Source: Mariniflexile sp044335535
Lineage (GTDB): Bacteria; Bacteroidota; Bacteroidia; Flavobacteriales; Flavobacteriaceae
Direction of reading: 5' to 3'
DNA: 64,000 nucleotides
Assembly (NCBI RefSeq): GCF_044335535.1
Contig: NZ_JBIQVZ010000001.1
Coordinates: 620,001 to 684,000, forward strand
Shown here: in pieces, positions 42,135 to 50,529 of the stretch
Numbering within the stretch: the first letter of the stretch is position 1
How the letters are laid out: each line of letters begins with the position of its first letter
The notes under the pieces: model-generated
Database searches by the model: none
Told to the model about the DNA's origin: nothing
What the model saw: only the letters and a program-made list of their open reading frames with translations
Made by a program: the position numbers and the translations under genes

Positions 42135-43310
42135 ATGTCTAATACTAACGTCCAAATTTTTGACACAACGCTTCGCGATGGCGAGCAAGTCCCAGGCTGC
42201 AAACTAAACACTGAACAAAAATTAATCATTGCTGAACAGCTTGATTTGTTAGGTGTTGATATTATTGAGGCCGGTTTCCCTGTATCAAGTCCTGGCGATT
42301 TTAAATCGGTTGAAGCCATTTCTAAAATTGTTAAGCATGCAACAGTCTGTGGTTTAACCCGTTCTGTTGAAAACGATATAAAAGTAGCTGCCGAAGCATT
42401 AAAATACGCTAAAACGCCACGAATCCATACTGGAATTGGAACTTCTGATTCTCATATAAAATTCAAATTCAACTCAAATAGAGATGCCATTCTTGACCGT
42501 GCTTTTAAGGCGGTAAGTTACGCAAAATCTTTTGTTGAAGATGTAGAATTTTATGCTGAAGATGCTGGAAGAACCGATAATGAATATTTAGCACGCGTTT
42601 GCGAAACTGTTATTAAAGCCGGTGCTACCGTTTTAAACATTCCAGATACTACTGGTTACTGTTTACCACACGAGTATGGTGCTAAAATTAAGTATCTAAA
42701 AGAAAACGTAAAAGGTATTGAAAAGGCTATTTTATCATGTCACTGCCATAACGATCTAGGATTGGCTACAGCCAACTCCATAGAAGGCGTTATTAATGGT
42801 GCCCGCCAAATTGAATGTACCATAAACGGTATTGGTGAGCGTGCAGGAAATACTGCCTTGGAAGAAGTCGTCATGATTTTAAAACAACACCCGTATTTAA
42901 ATTTAGATACCCATATCAAAACAGAAATGCTTTACGGCATTAGCCAATTGGTATCGGAAAGTATGGGTATTTATACACAACCAAACAAAGCTATTGTTGG
43001 GGCTAACGCCTTTGCCCATAGCTCTGGAATCCATCAAGATGGTGTGATTAAAAACCGTGAAACTTACGAAATTATAGACCCAAAAGATGTTGGCGTCACC
43101 GAATCCGCTATTGTGTTAACTGCAAGAAGTGGGCGTGCTGCATTAGCATATAGAGCAAAGAATGTTGGATACGAATTAACAAAACTTCAATTGGATGAAA
43201 TCTATTTAAATTTCTTGGATTTTGCCGATAATAAGAAAGAAGTTGATGATAACGATATTCATTACATTATAGAGAACAGTAAATTATATAAGGAAATTAT
43301 TTCTGCTTAA
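42135..43310 (+). CDS. leuA: 2-isopropylmalate synthase, short form
   Basis: First committed step of leucine synthesis. The 391-residue TIM-barrel enzyme has TTLRDGEQVPGC, the HCHNDLGLATANS metal site and GIGERAGNTALEEV. It ends about 120 residues short of the usual LeuA: the C-terminal leucine-sensing regulatory domain is absent, as in homocitrate- or citramalate-synthase-like short forms. Pairing with leuB six bases downstream supports the LeuA role, though citramalate or homocitrate activity cannot be excluded. leuC and leuD are not in the window. Confidence 0.85.
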   Translation: MSNTNVQIFDTTLRDGEQVPGCKLNTEQKLIIAEQLDLLGVDIIEAGFPVSSPGDFKSVEAISKIVKHATVCGLTRSVENDIKVAAEALKYAKTPRIHTGIGTSDSHIKFKFNSNRDAILDRAFKAVSYAKSFVEDVEFYAEDAGRTDNEYLARVCETVIKAGATVLNIPDTTGYCLPHEYGAKIKYLKENVKGIEKAILSCHCHNDLGLATANSIEGVINGARQIECTINGIGERAGNTALEEVVMILKQHPYLNLDTHIKTEMLYGISQLVSESMGIYTQPNKAIVGANAFAHSSGIHQDGVIKNRETYEIIDPKDVGVTESAIVLTARSGRAALAYRAKNVGYELTKLQLDEIYLNFLDFADNKKEVDDNDIHYIIENSKLYKEIISA

Positions 43311-43316
43311 TAGATT

Positions 43317-44435
43317 ATGAAATTAAATATAGCCGTTTTACCAGGCGATGGCATAGGTCCAGAAGTTATAGCACAAGCCGAAAAGGTCTTGAAAGCTATT
43401 GCTATGGAGTTTAACCATGTATTTATATTTCAACATGCTTTAGTTGGTGCTAGCGCTATAGAAAAAACAGGAAACCCATTACCAGAAGAAACCATTAGCA
43501 TTTGTGAAAATGCCGATGCTATCTTATTCGGTGCCATAGGAAATGCAGCGTTCGATTTAGACCCTTACGCCAAAATAAGACCCGAACAAGGGCTTTTACG
43601 ATTGCGTAAATCCTTAGGACTATATACCAATATAAGACCTGTAATTGCTTACGAAGACTTACTTAACAAATCTTCTTTAAAGAAAAAACAAATAAGCAAT
43701 ACCAATATTCTTATTTACCGCGAGCTTACTGGAGGCATTTATTTTGGTGAGAAAAAATTAAGCGACGACGGCAATACGGCATCCGATATTTGCGAATATA
43801 CCCGTTTTGAAATTGAACGCATTGCCCATTTAGCATTTAAAGCAGCTCAATCCAGAAAACGCAAATTAACCTTGGTTGATAAAGCCAATGCTCTAGAAAG
43901 CTCCAGATTATGGCGTAGAGTCGTGCAAGAATTAGCACCACAATACCCAAATGTTCGATTGCATTTTATGTATATCGACAATGCCGCTATGGAACTCATC
44001 ATGAACCCAAGACAATTTGATGTTATTTTAACCGAAAACATGTTTGGCGACATCCTATCGGAAGAAGCCAGCGTCATTGTAGGTTCCATTGGTTTACTGG
44101 CTTCAGCGTCTCTAGGAGACAAGCACGCTATGTTTGAGCCCATACATGGAGCTTACTCAAAAGTAGCCAACAAAGGCATCGCAAACCCTATAGCATCCAT
44201 TTTGGCAGCAGCCATGCTATTAGATCATTTTGGATTGGATGACGAAGCAGCATTAGTAAGAGAAGGTGTCGATAAATCATTAAAATTACATATTACCACA
44301 CCCGATTTAAACACAAAGTACGATAACATTACCACCACAAAAGTTGGCGATTTCATTGAAGATTTTATAAACAATCCAGATGAAACCAATTTAAACTTTA
44401 CCAATATACATTTAGGGCAGTCCACAATCATTTAA
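43317..44435 (+). CDS. leuB: 3-isopropylmalate dehydrogenase
   Basis: Oxidative decarboxylation of 3-isopropylmalate. The 372-residue product has the beta-decarboxylating dehydrogenase marks: VLPGDGIGPEV, LRKSLGLYTNIRP, RELTGGIYFGE and the NAD/metal region NMFGDILSEEAS. Six bases after leuA; a hairpin terminator follows at 44483. Confidence 0.95.
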   Translation: MKLNIAVLPGDGIGPEVIAQAEKVLKAIAMEFNHVFIFQHALVGASAIEKTGNPLPEETISICENADAILFGAIGNAAFDLDPYAKIRPEQGLLRLRKSLGLYTNIRPVIAYEDLLNKSSLKKKQISNTNILIYRELTGGIYFGEKKLSDDGNTASDICEYTRFEIERIAHLAFKAAQSRKRKLTLVDKANALESSRLWRRVVQELAPQYPNVRLHFMYIDNAAMELIMNPRQFDVILTENMFGDILSEEASVIVGSIGLLASASLGDKHAMFEPIHGAYSKVANKGIANPIASILAAAMLLDHFGLDDEAALVREGVDKSLKLHITTPDLNTKYDNITTTKVGDFIEDFINNPDETNLNFTNIHLGQSTII

Positions 44436-44894
44436 TTATTTGAGTTAGTCACCAAAATTTAAAAACTTTCGGGATAGTCCATAAAAGCGCATTTTAACAA
44501 GTGCGCTTTTTTAATGTGTATTATTTGGTAGTTGCTGTGCGTAGTTGCTGTGTAGTTGCTGTGCGAAGTCTCCCGACTTCGCACCCCTCCATCCCAATAA
44601 TCCACTAACGAAGCGAATAAACATAAAGCAAGCATTAATTTGTAGTAAAAACCTTGCTTTAATGCATGAAAAAGCCGCCATATTGCTATAAAAGCTTTTT
44701 ATTTTTTTATCGCTTACTCTTACCGCCACTAAGCCGGAGCTTAGCGGGAGCGGGCATGAGTATAATCTCTAACGCAATATCTTTGCATCTTTACTAGTTT
44801 TTTACGCCATTTCGAAGCAAATTTATTTACTGCGGCAATCGACTTATCGTTTACCAAAAGATTTTCGGAGAAAGATTCACACTATTGCAATTGA
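44436..44894. other. 459-bp repeat-rich spacer after leuB
   Basis: Contains the leuB terminator, three tandem GTAGTTGCTGTGC-type units (44528-44564), a palindrome with ten-base arms (GTGCGAAGTC, 44561-44584) and another hairpin near 44723-44747 (CTAAGC/GCTTAG). A 72-codon minus-strand frame here translates these repeats and is not a gene. Confidence 0.65.
44483..44513 (+). terminator. Terminator after leuB
   Basis: AAAAGCGCA and TGCGCTTTT arms with a ten-base loop and trailing T residues. Confidence 0.8.
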
Positions 44895-45260
44895 TTATCT
44901 AGGTAAACCCTTAACAAAATCTTCAAAAGCATCGTTGTAGTAAATGGTAATTTCAGCCCCCTTCACAATATCTGTTTTTGCTACAAATGTTTGGATTAAG
45001 TTATCAAAATCACGCCCGTCAACATTGGCATTTGGCTGACTACTATGATTAAAAAAACTCCCTGCATCGCTTATACAAATAGCATCATATTCCTCCGTCC
45101 AAGGAAACTGAAGGGTTGCCAAAACTTCTGGCAAGTTTTCATTTACATGAATAAGTGCCATGTGGCTCGCAACTAATAGTTCGCCTTTAGCAATATTTCG
45201 CGTTGCAAAAACGCCTTTTCCGTGTAATGGCGATTGCTTTATTTCTACTGAGGTGTGCAT
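44895..45260 (-). CDS. Small SET-domain protein
   Basis: A 121-residue stand-alone SET domain: SPLHGKGVFATRNIAKGELL at the N-terminus, the knot motif FFNHSSQPNA and AEITIYYND before the end. The family methylates lysines with SAM in eukaryotes and some bacteria; post-SET cysteines are absent. It is the last gene of the arginine/proline operon, 24 bases after argH. Substrate unknown. Confidence 0.82.
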   Translation of the reverse strand: MHTSVEIKQSPLHGKGVFATRNIAKGELLVASHMALIHVNENLPEVLATLQFPWTEEYDAICISDAGSFFNHSSQPNANVDGRDFDNLIQTFVAKTDIVKGAEITIYYNDAFEDFVKGLPR

Positions 45261-45284
45261 TTATTGTATATAAATAGGAAGTAT

Positions 45285-46559
45285 TTATTCAGGAAATTTG
45301 TTTCTAATTTTATCTAAACACAAATTATGAATACTCCCTACATGGGTGTGTTTTTTAGACGTATCAGGTTTGTATGTTCCATTTTGTACTTCACCACCAA
45401 TTTTTTGATATGCTTCTCTAAAACTTTGCCCTTCTACAACAAGCGTGTTAATGTTATCAACCGTAAAAAGATATTTGTACAAATCGTTATTGACATCAAC
45501 ATCTTTTACAATAACTTGCTGAATCGAGAAATTGAAAATATCCAAAATGTCTTTAATATCTTCAAAAGCAGCGATCATATTTTCTTTTAACAACTGAAAA
45601 TCGCGGTGGTAACCACTTGGTAAATTATTGGTTATTAAAAGCATCTCGGTTTGTAACGCTTGGATTTTATTGCATTTACCACGAATCAATTCAAAAACAT
45701 CTGGATTCTTTTTGTGTGGCATGATGCTACTACCCGTTGTTAATTCATCTGGAAAGGAAATAAAACCAAAATTCTGACTCATATACAAACACACATCCAT
45801 AGCAAAACGCCCCATGGTGTTGCATAAACTTCCTAAACTAGCCGCAATGGTCCGTTCGCTTTTACCACGACTCATTTGCGCCGCAACCACATTGTATTTT
45901 AGGGTTGCAAAATTCATCTCTTTAGTGGTAAACTCCCTATCTATTGGAAATGAACTTCCGTATCCCGCAGCAGAACCCAACGGATTTTGATCGACGGTTT
46001 TTAAAGCTGCATTCAGCAAATACACATCGTCTATTAAAACCTCAGCATATGCCGAAAACCACAACCCAAAAGATGATGGCATGGCCACTTGAAGGTGTGT
46101 ATATCCAGGAAGTACTTTGTCTTTGTAGGTATCTGCTAAACCTAAAAGAGTTTCAAAAAGGGTTTGTGTTTTCTGTTTCACAATGCCTAAATTCTCTTTG
46201 TAATATAATTGCAACGCCACTAAAACTTGGTCATTTCTAGAGCGCGCCGTGTGGATTTTTTTACCGACTTCTCCTAACGATTTAGTCAATTCAAATTCTA
46301 TTTTAGAATGCACATCTTCAAACTGTGGATCGATTACAAAAGTGCCATTATCTATTTGGGTTTCTAATTTTTTCAAACCTCCTAATAACTCGATCAATTC
46401 ATTGGCAGTAAGAATGCCAATCTTTTGAAGCATTTTAGCATGAGCTCTTGATGCAATTACATCGTATTTAGCTATATGAATATCAATTTCCCTATCGTTT
46501 CCAACAGTAAATTGCTCTATTTTTTTATCTATTGATATACCTTTATCCCAGAGTTTCAT
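45285..46559 (-). CDS. argH: Argininosuccinate lyase
   Basis: Splits argininosuccinate to arginine and fumarate. The 424-residue protein carries the superfamily signature GSSIMPHKKNPD, HTARSRNDQV and a TRGKSERT-like MSRGKSERTIAASLGSL block. The start ATG at 46559 directly borders hairpin family A copy 4. Final biosynthetic step of the operon. Confidence 0.95.
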   Translation of the reverse strand: MKLWDKGISIDKKIEQFTVGNDREIDIHIAKYDVIASRAHAKMLQKIGILTANELIELLGGLKKLETQIDNGTFVIDPQFEDVHSKIEFELTKSLGEVGKKIHTARSRNDQVLVALQLYYKENLGIVKQKTQTLFETLLGLADTYKDKVLPGYTHLQVAMPSSFGLWFSAYAEVLIDDVYLLNAALKTVDQNPLGSAAGYGSSFPIDREFTTKEMNFATLKYNVVAAQMSRGKSERTIAASLGSLCNTMGRFAMDVCLYMSQNFGFISFPDELTTGSSIMPHKKNPDVFELIRGKCNKIQALQTEMLLITNNLPSGYHRDFQLLKENMIAAFEDIKDILDIFNFSIQQVIVKDVDVNNDLYKYLFTVDNINTLVVEGQSFREAYQKIGGEVQNGTYKPDTSKKHTHVGSIHNLCLDKIRNKFPE

Positions 46560-46562
46560 AAA

Positions 46563-46580
46563 TTTCTGCGAAGGCAGAAA
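46563..46580. repeat. Junction hairpin family A, copy 4
   Basis: TTTCTGC/GCAGAAA around GAAG, three bases from the argH start. Confidence 0.7.
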
Positions 46581-46694
46581 TCTCCACCTTCATTTTTTTG
46601 TTAATACTTTAATTTAAAAACCGTTTCGGCTTTTTTTATTTCATTAGATTTTGAGTTTTCTCTACTTAAAAAATTGAAATGTTCTCTCTTATAG

Positions 46695-46714
46695 ATTCCT
46701 TCCTACGCAGGAAT
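46695..46714. repeat. Junction hairpin family A, copy 5
   Basis: ATTCCT/AGGAAT arms with one mismatch, in the argE-argH spacer. Confidence 0.6.
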
Positions 46715-46774
46715 TATCATTTTATTTCCCAACTGCCAATTTTTAAAACCTGACAGTTATTATTCATTTTGTTG

Positions 46775-46796
46775 ACCCTTCGACTCCGCTCAGGGT
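46775..46796. repeat. Family B hairpin, copy 3
   Basis: Arms ACCCT/AGGGT around TTCGACTCCGCTC, followed by GACA. Half of a family C element (AAAACCTGACAG) lies just before, at 46745. Confidence 0.65.
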
Positions 46797-46829
46797 GACA
46801 TTCATTTCTTAATTGCCTTACAAAAAGAG

Positions 46830-46849
46830 ATTCCTGCCTACGCAGGAAT
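46830..46849. repeat. Junction hairpin family A, copy 6 (contains argE stop)
   Basis: Perfect ATTCCTGC/GCAGGAAT around CTAC; the argE frame enters it and terminates at the TAG formed by the loop. Confidence 0.8.
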
Positions 46850-47911
46850 TATCACTCGATTCAACAATTCAACATAAATTTTAATCCCTTCTTCAATTTC
46901 ATGCAAATAAATAAATTCGTCTGCTGAATGTGAACGTGGACTATCACCAGGTCCTAATTTTAAAGATTTACATGACAACCAGGCCTGATCTGATAATGTT
47001 GGTGAGCCATACATCGTTCTACCCATGGCGATTCCTGCTTGCACCAATGGGTGTTCAACGGGTATAGACGAGGAGTTTAAATGCAAACTACGAGGTACAA
47101 TACTGGAACATGGTGCATTTTTCTGTAAAAATTCTGCAATTTCGGCATTCGTATAGGCATCATTAACACGAACATCAATGACCAATTCCACGTCGGCTGG
47201 CACTACATTATGCTGCTTTCCGGCATTGATTTGGGTAACCGTTAATTTCACATCACCCAATGCTTCCGTACTTTTTTCAAACTTCAAATCTTTAAACCAT
47301 TGCAATGTTTCAATGGTTTTATAAATGGGATTATCGTCATTTGGGTGTGCTGCATGACTCGCCGTTCCTTTTACTTTGGCATCAAAAACAACCAAGCCTT
47401 TTTCAGCAACAGCTAAATTCATTTGAGTTGGTTCGCCCACAATCGCCACATCAATCTTAGGAATAATTTTCAGCATACTATTTAATCCATCCGGACCACT
47501 GCTTTCTTCTTCTGCTGAAGCAACTAAAATTAAATTATATTTTAAATCTTTATGATTGTAAAAATATGTAAATGTAGCTATTAACGACACCAAACAACCA
47601 CCCGCATCGTTACTTCCTAAACCATATAGTTTACCGTCCTCTACAATGGCTTTAAAGGGATCTTTTGTATAAGCTGTATTAGGTTTTACAGTGTCGTGGT
47701 GCGAATTAAGCAACATATTTGGTTTGCTAGCATCAAAGTGCTTGTTAACAGCCCAAACATTGTTTTTTGTTCGTTTATAATCGATGTTATATCGCTTAAA
47801 CCAAGTTTCAATATGCAATGCGGTTTGATCTTCTTCTGAAGAAAAAGACGGTGTTTCTATTAATTGTTTTAATAGTGCAATCGCATTGTTTGTTAATTCT
47901 TGTAACGCCAT
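46838..47911 (-). CDS. argE: M20 deacylase: N-acetyl(succinyl)-citrulline/ornithine deacylase
   Basis: A 357-residue zinc peptidase-fold enzyme: metal motifs LLNSHHDTV, GSNDAGGC and the catalytic EEESSG, with the lid-domain KGTASHAAHPNDDNP. In this pathway the transcarbamylase acts on acyl-ornithine, so the deacylase should act on N-acyl-citrulline. The C-terminal IIPA and the stop codon are provided by a family A hairpin. Two bases separate it from argB. Confidence 0.9.
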   Translation of the reverse strand: MALQELTNNAIALLKQLIETPSFSSEEDQTALHIETWFKRYNIDYKRTKNNVWAVNKHFDASKPNMLLNSHHDTVKPNTAYTKDPFKAIVEDGKLYGLGSNDAGGCLVSLIATFTYFYNHKDLKYNLILVASAEEESSGPDGLNSMLKIIPKIDVAIVGEPTQMNLAVAEKGLVVFDAKVKGTASHAAHPNDDNPIYKTIETLQWFKDLKFEKSTEALGDVKLTVTQINAGKQHNVVPADVELVIDVRVNDAYTNAEIAEFLQKNAPCSSIVPRSLHLNSSSIPVEHPLVQAGIAMGRTMYGSPTLSDQAWLSCKSLKLGPGDSPRSHSADEFIYLHEIEEGIKIYVELLNRVIIPA

Positions 47912-47912
47912 A

Positions 47913-48692
47913 TTATAGAGTTATTCTTGTAAAATTATCATTTTCTTGGGTTAACATAGCTGTGTTTCCCATATTTATGGTTTTTACACCATGGTTTAAA
48001 GCATCGAAACAGTTTTCTAACTTTGGCAGCATGCCATCTGCAATGATGCCTTGCTCCAATAATTCTGAATACACCTTAGAATCGATATGCTTTATAACTG
48101 AATTTTTATCGTTGATATCTTTTAAAACACCATCCAATTCAAAACAATAATAAATAGATGTTTCGTAAAGTTTGCTCATACCAACAGCTACTTGGGAGGT
48201 AATGGTATCTGCATTGGTGTTTAATAATTGTCCGTTACCATCATGCGTTATGGCACAAAACACAGGGGTGAAATCTGCCTGAATTAGTTTGTCGATAGAC
48301 TTATGAGCTACTTTTTTAACATCGCCCACAAAACCAAAATCCACCTCTTTTACGGGTCTTTTTTCTGATGAGATACTGTTGATATCGGCACCCGTTAACC
48401 CAATGGCATCTACTTGTAATGCCTGTAACTGTGCTACGATATTTTTATTCACCAATCCACCATAAACCATGGTAATTACTTCTAAAGTTTCGGCATCGGT
48501 GATGCGTCTGCCATTGACCATTTTAGATTCGATACCTAATTTTGATGCCATACTGGTAGCTCGTTTTCCACCACCATGTACTAAAATCTTCTTTCCTTTT
48601 AAATTAGCAAATAGTTTTAGAAATGCGCTTAAAGACACATCGTCTTCAATAATATTTCCTCCTATTTTTACTATGGATAGTTTTTCTTTCAT
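47913..48692 (-). CDS. argB: N-acetylglutamate (acylglutamate) kinase
   Basis: Phosphorylates the acyl-glutamate intermediate. The 259-residue amino-acid-kinase-fold protein has IVKIGGNII, VHGGGKRAT, VNGRRITDAETL and ADGMLPKLE. It lacks the N-terminal helix of arginine-inhibited kinases, suggesting little direct allosteric control, which fits control by the upstream leader instead. Confidence 0.94.
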   Translation of the reverse strand: MKEKLSIVKIGGNIIEDDVSLSAFLKLFANLKGKKILVHGGGKRATSMASKLGIESKMVNGRRITDAETLEVITMVYGGLVNKNIVAQLQALQVDAIGLTGADINSISSEKRPVKEVDFGFVGDVKKVAHKSIDKLIQADFTPVFCAITHDGNGQLLNTNADTITSQVAVGMSKLYETSIYYCFELDGVLKDINDKNSVIKHIDSKVYSELLEQGIIADGMLPKLENCFDALNHGVKTINMGNTAMLTQENDNFTRITL

Positions 48693-48705
48693 CTTTATTT
48701 TAATA

Positions 48706-48727
48706 GGTTTCGACTGCGCTCAACCTG
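48706..48727. repeat. Family B hairpin, copy 4
   Basis: Arms AGGTT/AACCT around TTCGACTGCGCTC, followed by GACA; between argF' and argB. Confidence 0.65.
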
Positions 48728-48736
48728 ACAATTCAT

Positions 48737-49675
48737 TTACAAATTTTCAAGTATCTTTTTAAGTACCAATTGCGCAGCATAGGTTCTATTGTTGGCTTGT
48801 TGGATAACAATAGAGCTATCACTATCTAAAACAGCGTCTTCAACAATGACATTTCGTCTTACAGGTAAACAGTGCATAAATTTAGCATGGCCCAATTTTG
48901 CTTTTGTAATCATCCAATTGGGATCGGTGTTCAATACTTTTCCATAATCGTTATAACTGCTCCAGTTTTTTACATATACAAAATCGGCATTTTTAAAAGC
49001 GTCCTCTTGACTGTGAATTATTGGGGTTTTTCCTGTGATTTCCGGATTTAACTCATACCCTTCTGGATGTGTTATTACAAACTCCACATCCATTTTTTGC
49101 ATGGCTTGTACAAAACTATTCGCTACAGCGTGCGGTAATGATTTTATATGTGGCGCCCAACTTAAAACTACTTTAGGCTTGGCTGTTTTGGCATGTTCTG
49201 AAATAGTAATGGCATCGGTAAGCCCTTGAAGCGGATGACCCGTAGCGCTTTCCATATTCACAATGGGCACAGTGGCATATTTTACAAACGATTTAAGTAC
49301 ATGCTCACTTTCGTCTTTTGCTTTATCTGTTAACGTTGGGAACGCTCTTACCGCAATAACATCGCAGTATTGGGATACTACAGCAGCGGCTTCTTTAATA
49401 TGCTCTGCGGTGTTTCCATTCATAATGGTGCCATCTCCAAACTCAATACCCCAAGCATCACCGGAAACATTCATCACAATAGGATTCATGCCTAAATTTA
49501 ACGCTGCTTTTTGGGTACTTAAACGCGTACGCAAACTAGAATTAAAAAACAATAATCCAATGGTTTTATGTTTTCCTAAATCAATATGCTTAAGCGGATT
49601 TGCTTTTAATGCTTTAGCTTCCTCAATCCATGAATGGATATTATCTATATCGTGTATGGAGGTATAATGTTTCAT
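48737..49675 (-). CDS. argF': N-acyl-ornithine transcarbamylase (ArgF')
   Basis: A 312-residue transcarbamylase of the Bacteroidota type: carbamoyl-phosphate loop SLRTR (not STRTR) at 47-51 and HCLPVRRN near the C-terminus. Known relatives use N-acetyl- or N-succinyl-ornithine; specificity follows one residue in the loop before EHIKEAA (Glu92 in the acetyl enzyme, Pro90 in the succinyl enzyme). Here residue 90 is Ala in GNTAEHIKEAA, closer to the succinyl type by published mutant behaviour as I recall it. So the operon may run on succinylated intermediates. Confidence 0.88.
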   Translation of the reverse strand: MKHYTSIHDIDNIHSWIEEAKALKANPLKHIDLGKHKTIGLLFFNSSLRTRLSTQKAALNLGMNPIVMNVSGDAWGIEFGDGTIMNGNTAEHIKEAAAVVSQYCDVIAVRAFPTLTDKAKDESEHVLKSFVKYATVPIVNMESATGHPLQGLTDAITISEHAKTAKPKVVLSWAPHIKSLPHAVANSFVQAMQKMDVEFVITHPEGYELNPEITGKTPIIHSQEDAFKNADFVYVKNWSSYNDYGKVLNTDPNWMITKAKLGHAKFMHCLPVRRNVIVEDAVLDSDSSIVIQQANNRTYAAQLVLKKILENL

Positions 49676-49718
49676 CTTGCTGTTGTTTCTTTTTACACCT
49701 ACAAAGTTTTTATACCTA

Positions 49719-49737
49719 CAAGGTTTATAAAACCTTG
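49719..49737. repeat. Family C-like palindrome
   Basis: CAAGGTTT/AAACCTTG around ATA, between argF' and proB, with a half copy AAACCTTGCAGG at 49750. Confidence 0.65.
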
Positions 49738-49762
49738 CTGGACTATCTTAAACCTTGCAGGA

Positions 49763-50527
49763 TTATTTTATTTTAGTAAACGGTGCTTTGTTATTCATAG
49801 CATTTACTATGAAATTATCTTCCAATCCGTTTACTATCCATGTTTCTATATTTGCTTTTTTTGTTACTTCAGCGGCTTCAATTTTAGATTGCATACCGCC
49901 GCTTCCGTGCGACGATTTTGAACTTACTACCTGCTTTAACAACTCCTCAAAATCTTCAACTACTTCAATGGTTTTTGGTGTGCCATTCTCCATAGATTCC
50001 TTGGTATAAATACCGTTTGTATTGGTAGCAATAATAAACAAATCTGCTTTTAAAAGAGACGCTGTTAATGCCCCTAATTTATCGTTATCTCCAAACTTAA
50101 TCTCGTCGGTGGCAACGGTATCATTTTCATTAATGATTGGAATATAATTATTATTGACCAAAACATTAATAGTGTTTACAATATTTGTTCGGCTTTGTTC
50201 CCTTTCAAAATCGGAATACGACAACAAACACTGCGACGTCAACAACCCCGCTTCTCTAAAAATTTCTTGATAGATGCGAATTAAATGTGGCTGGCCAATA
50301 GATGCCAATGCTTGCTTCACATTAATATCTTTGCCTTTGCTTTCCAGTTTCACAAACTGTTTTGCCACGGCAATAGCTCCCGAACTTACAATAATGAACT
50401 CGCAAGTATCTTGTAAATGAGCGATTTGATTCGCCATATCTTCAATCTTACCTCTAGAGATGTTATCCGTTTCTTTAGTAAGGGTATTAGAACCTACTTT
50501 TAGCAATATTCTTTTTTTCTTTTGCAT
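49763..50527 (-). CDS. proB: Glutamate 5-kinase, PUA-less
   Basis: First step of proline synthesis. The 254-residue product begins MQKKKRILLKVGSNTLTKE and has VSSGAIAVAK, NENDTVATDEIKFGDND and GGMQSKIEAAE. It lacks the C-terminal PUA domain of E. coli-type ProB. Its start overlaps the end of proA by a few bases when the longer frame is used; ATG 50527 is preferred on conservation. Confidence 0.94.
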   Translation of the reverse strand: MQKKKRILLKVGSNTLTKETDNISRGKIEDMANQIAHLQDTCEFIIVSSGAIAVAKQFVKLESKGKDINVKQALASIGQPHLIRIYQEIFREAGLLTSQCLLSYSDFEREQSRTNIVNTINVLVNNNYIPIINENDTVATDEIKFGDNDKLGALTASLLKADLFIIATNTNGIYTKESMENGTPKTIEVVEDFEELLKQVVSSKSSHGSGGMQSKIEAAEVTKKANIETWIVNGLEDNFIVNAMNNKAPFTKIK

Positions 50528-50529
50528 GC

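Noticed and set aside
44511..44729. 72-codon minus-strand frame after leuB
   Set aside because: It translates the leuB terminator and tandem GTAGTTGCTGTGC units; repetitive QLHSNYAQQL-like product, no family.
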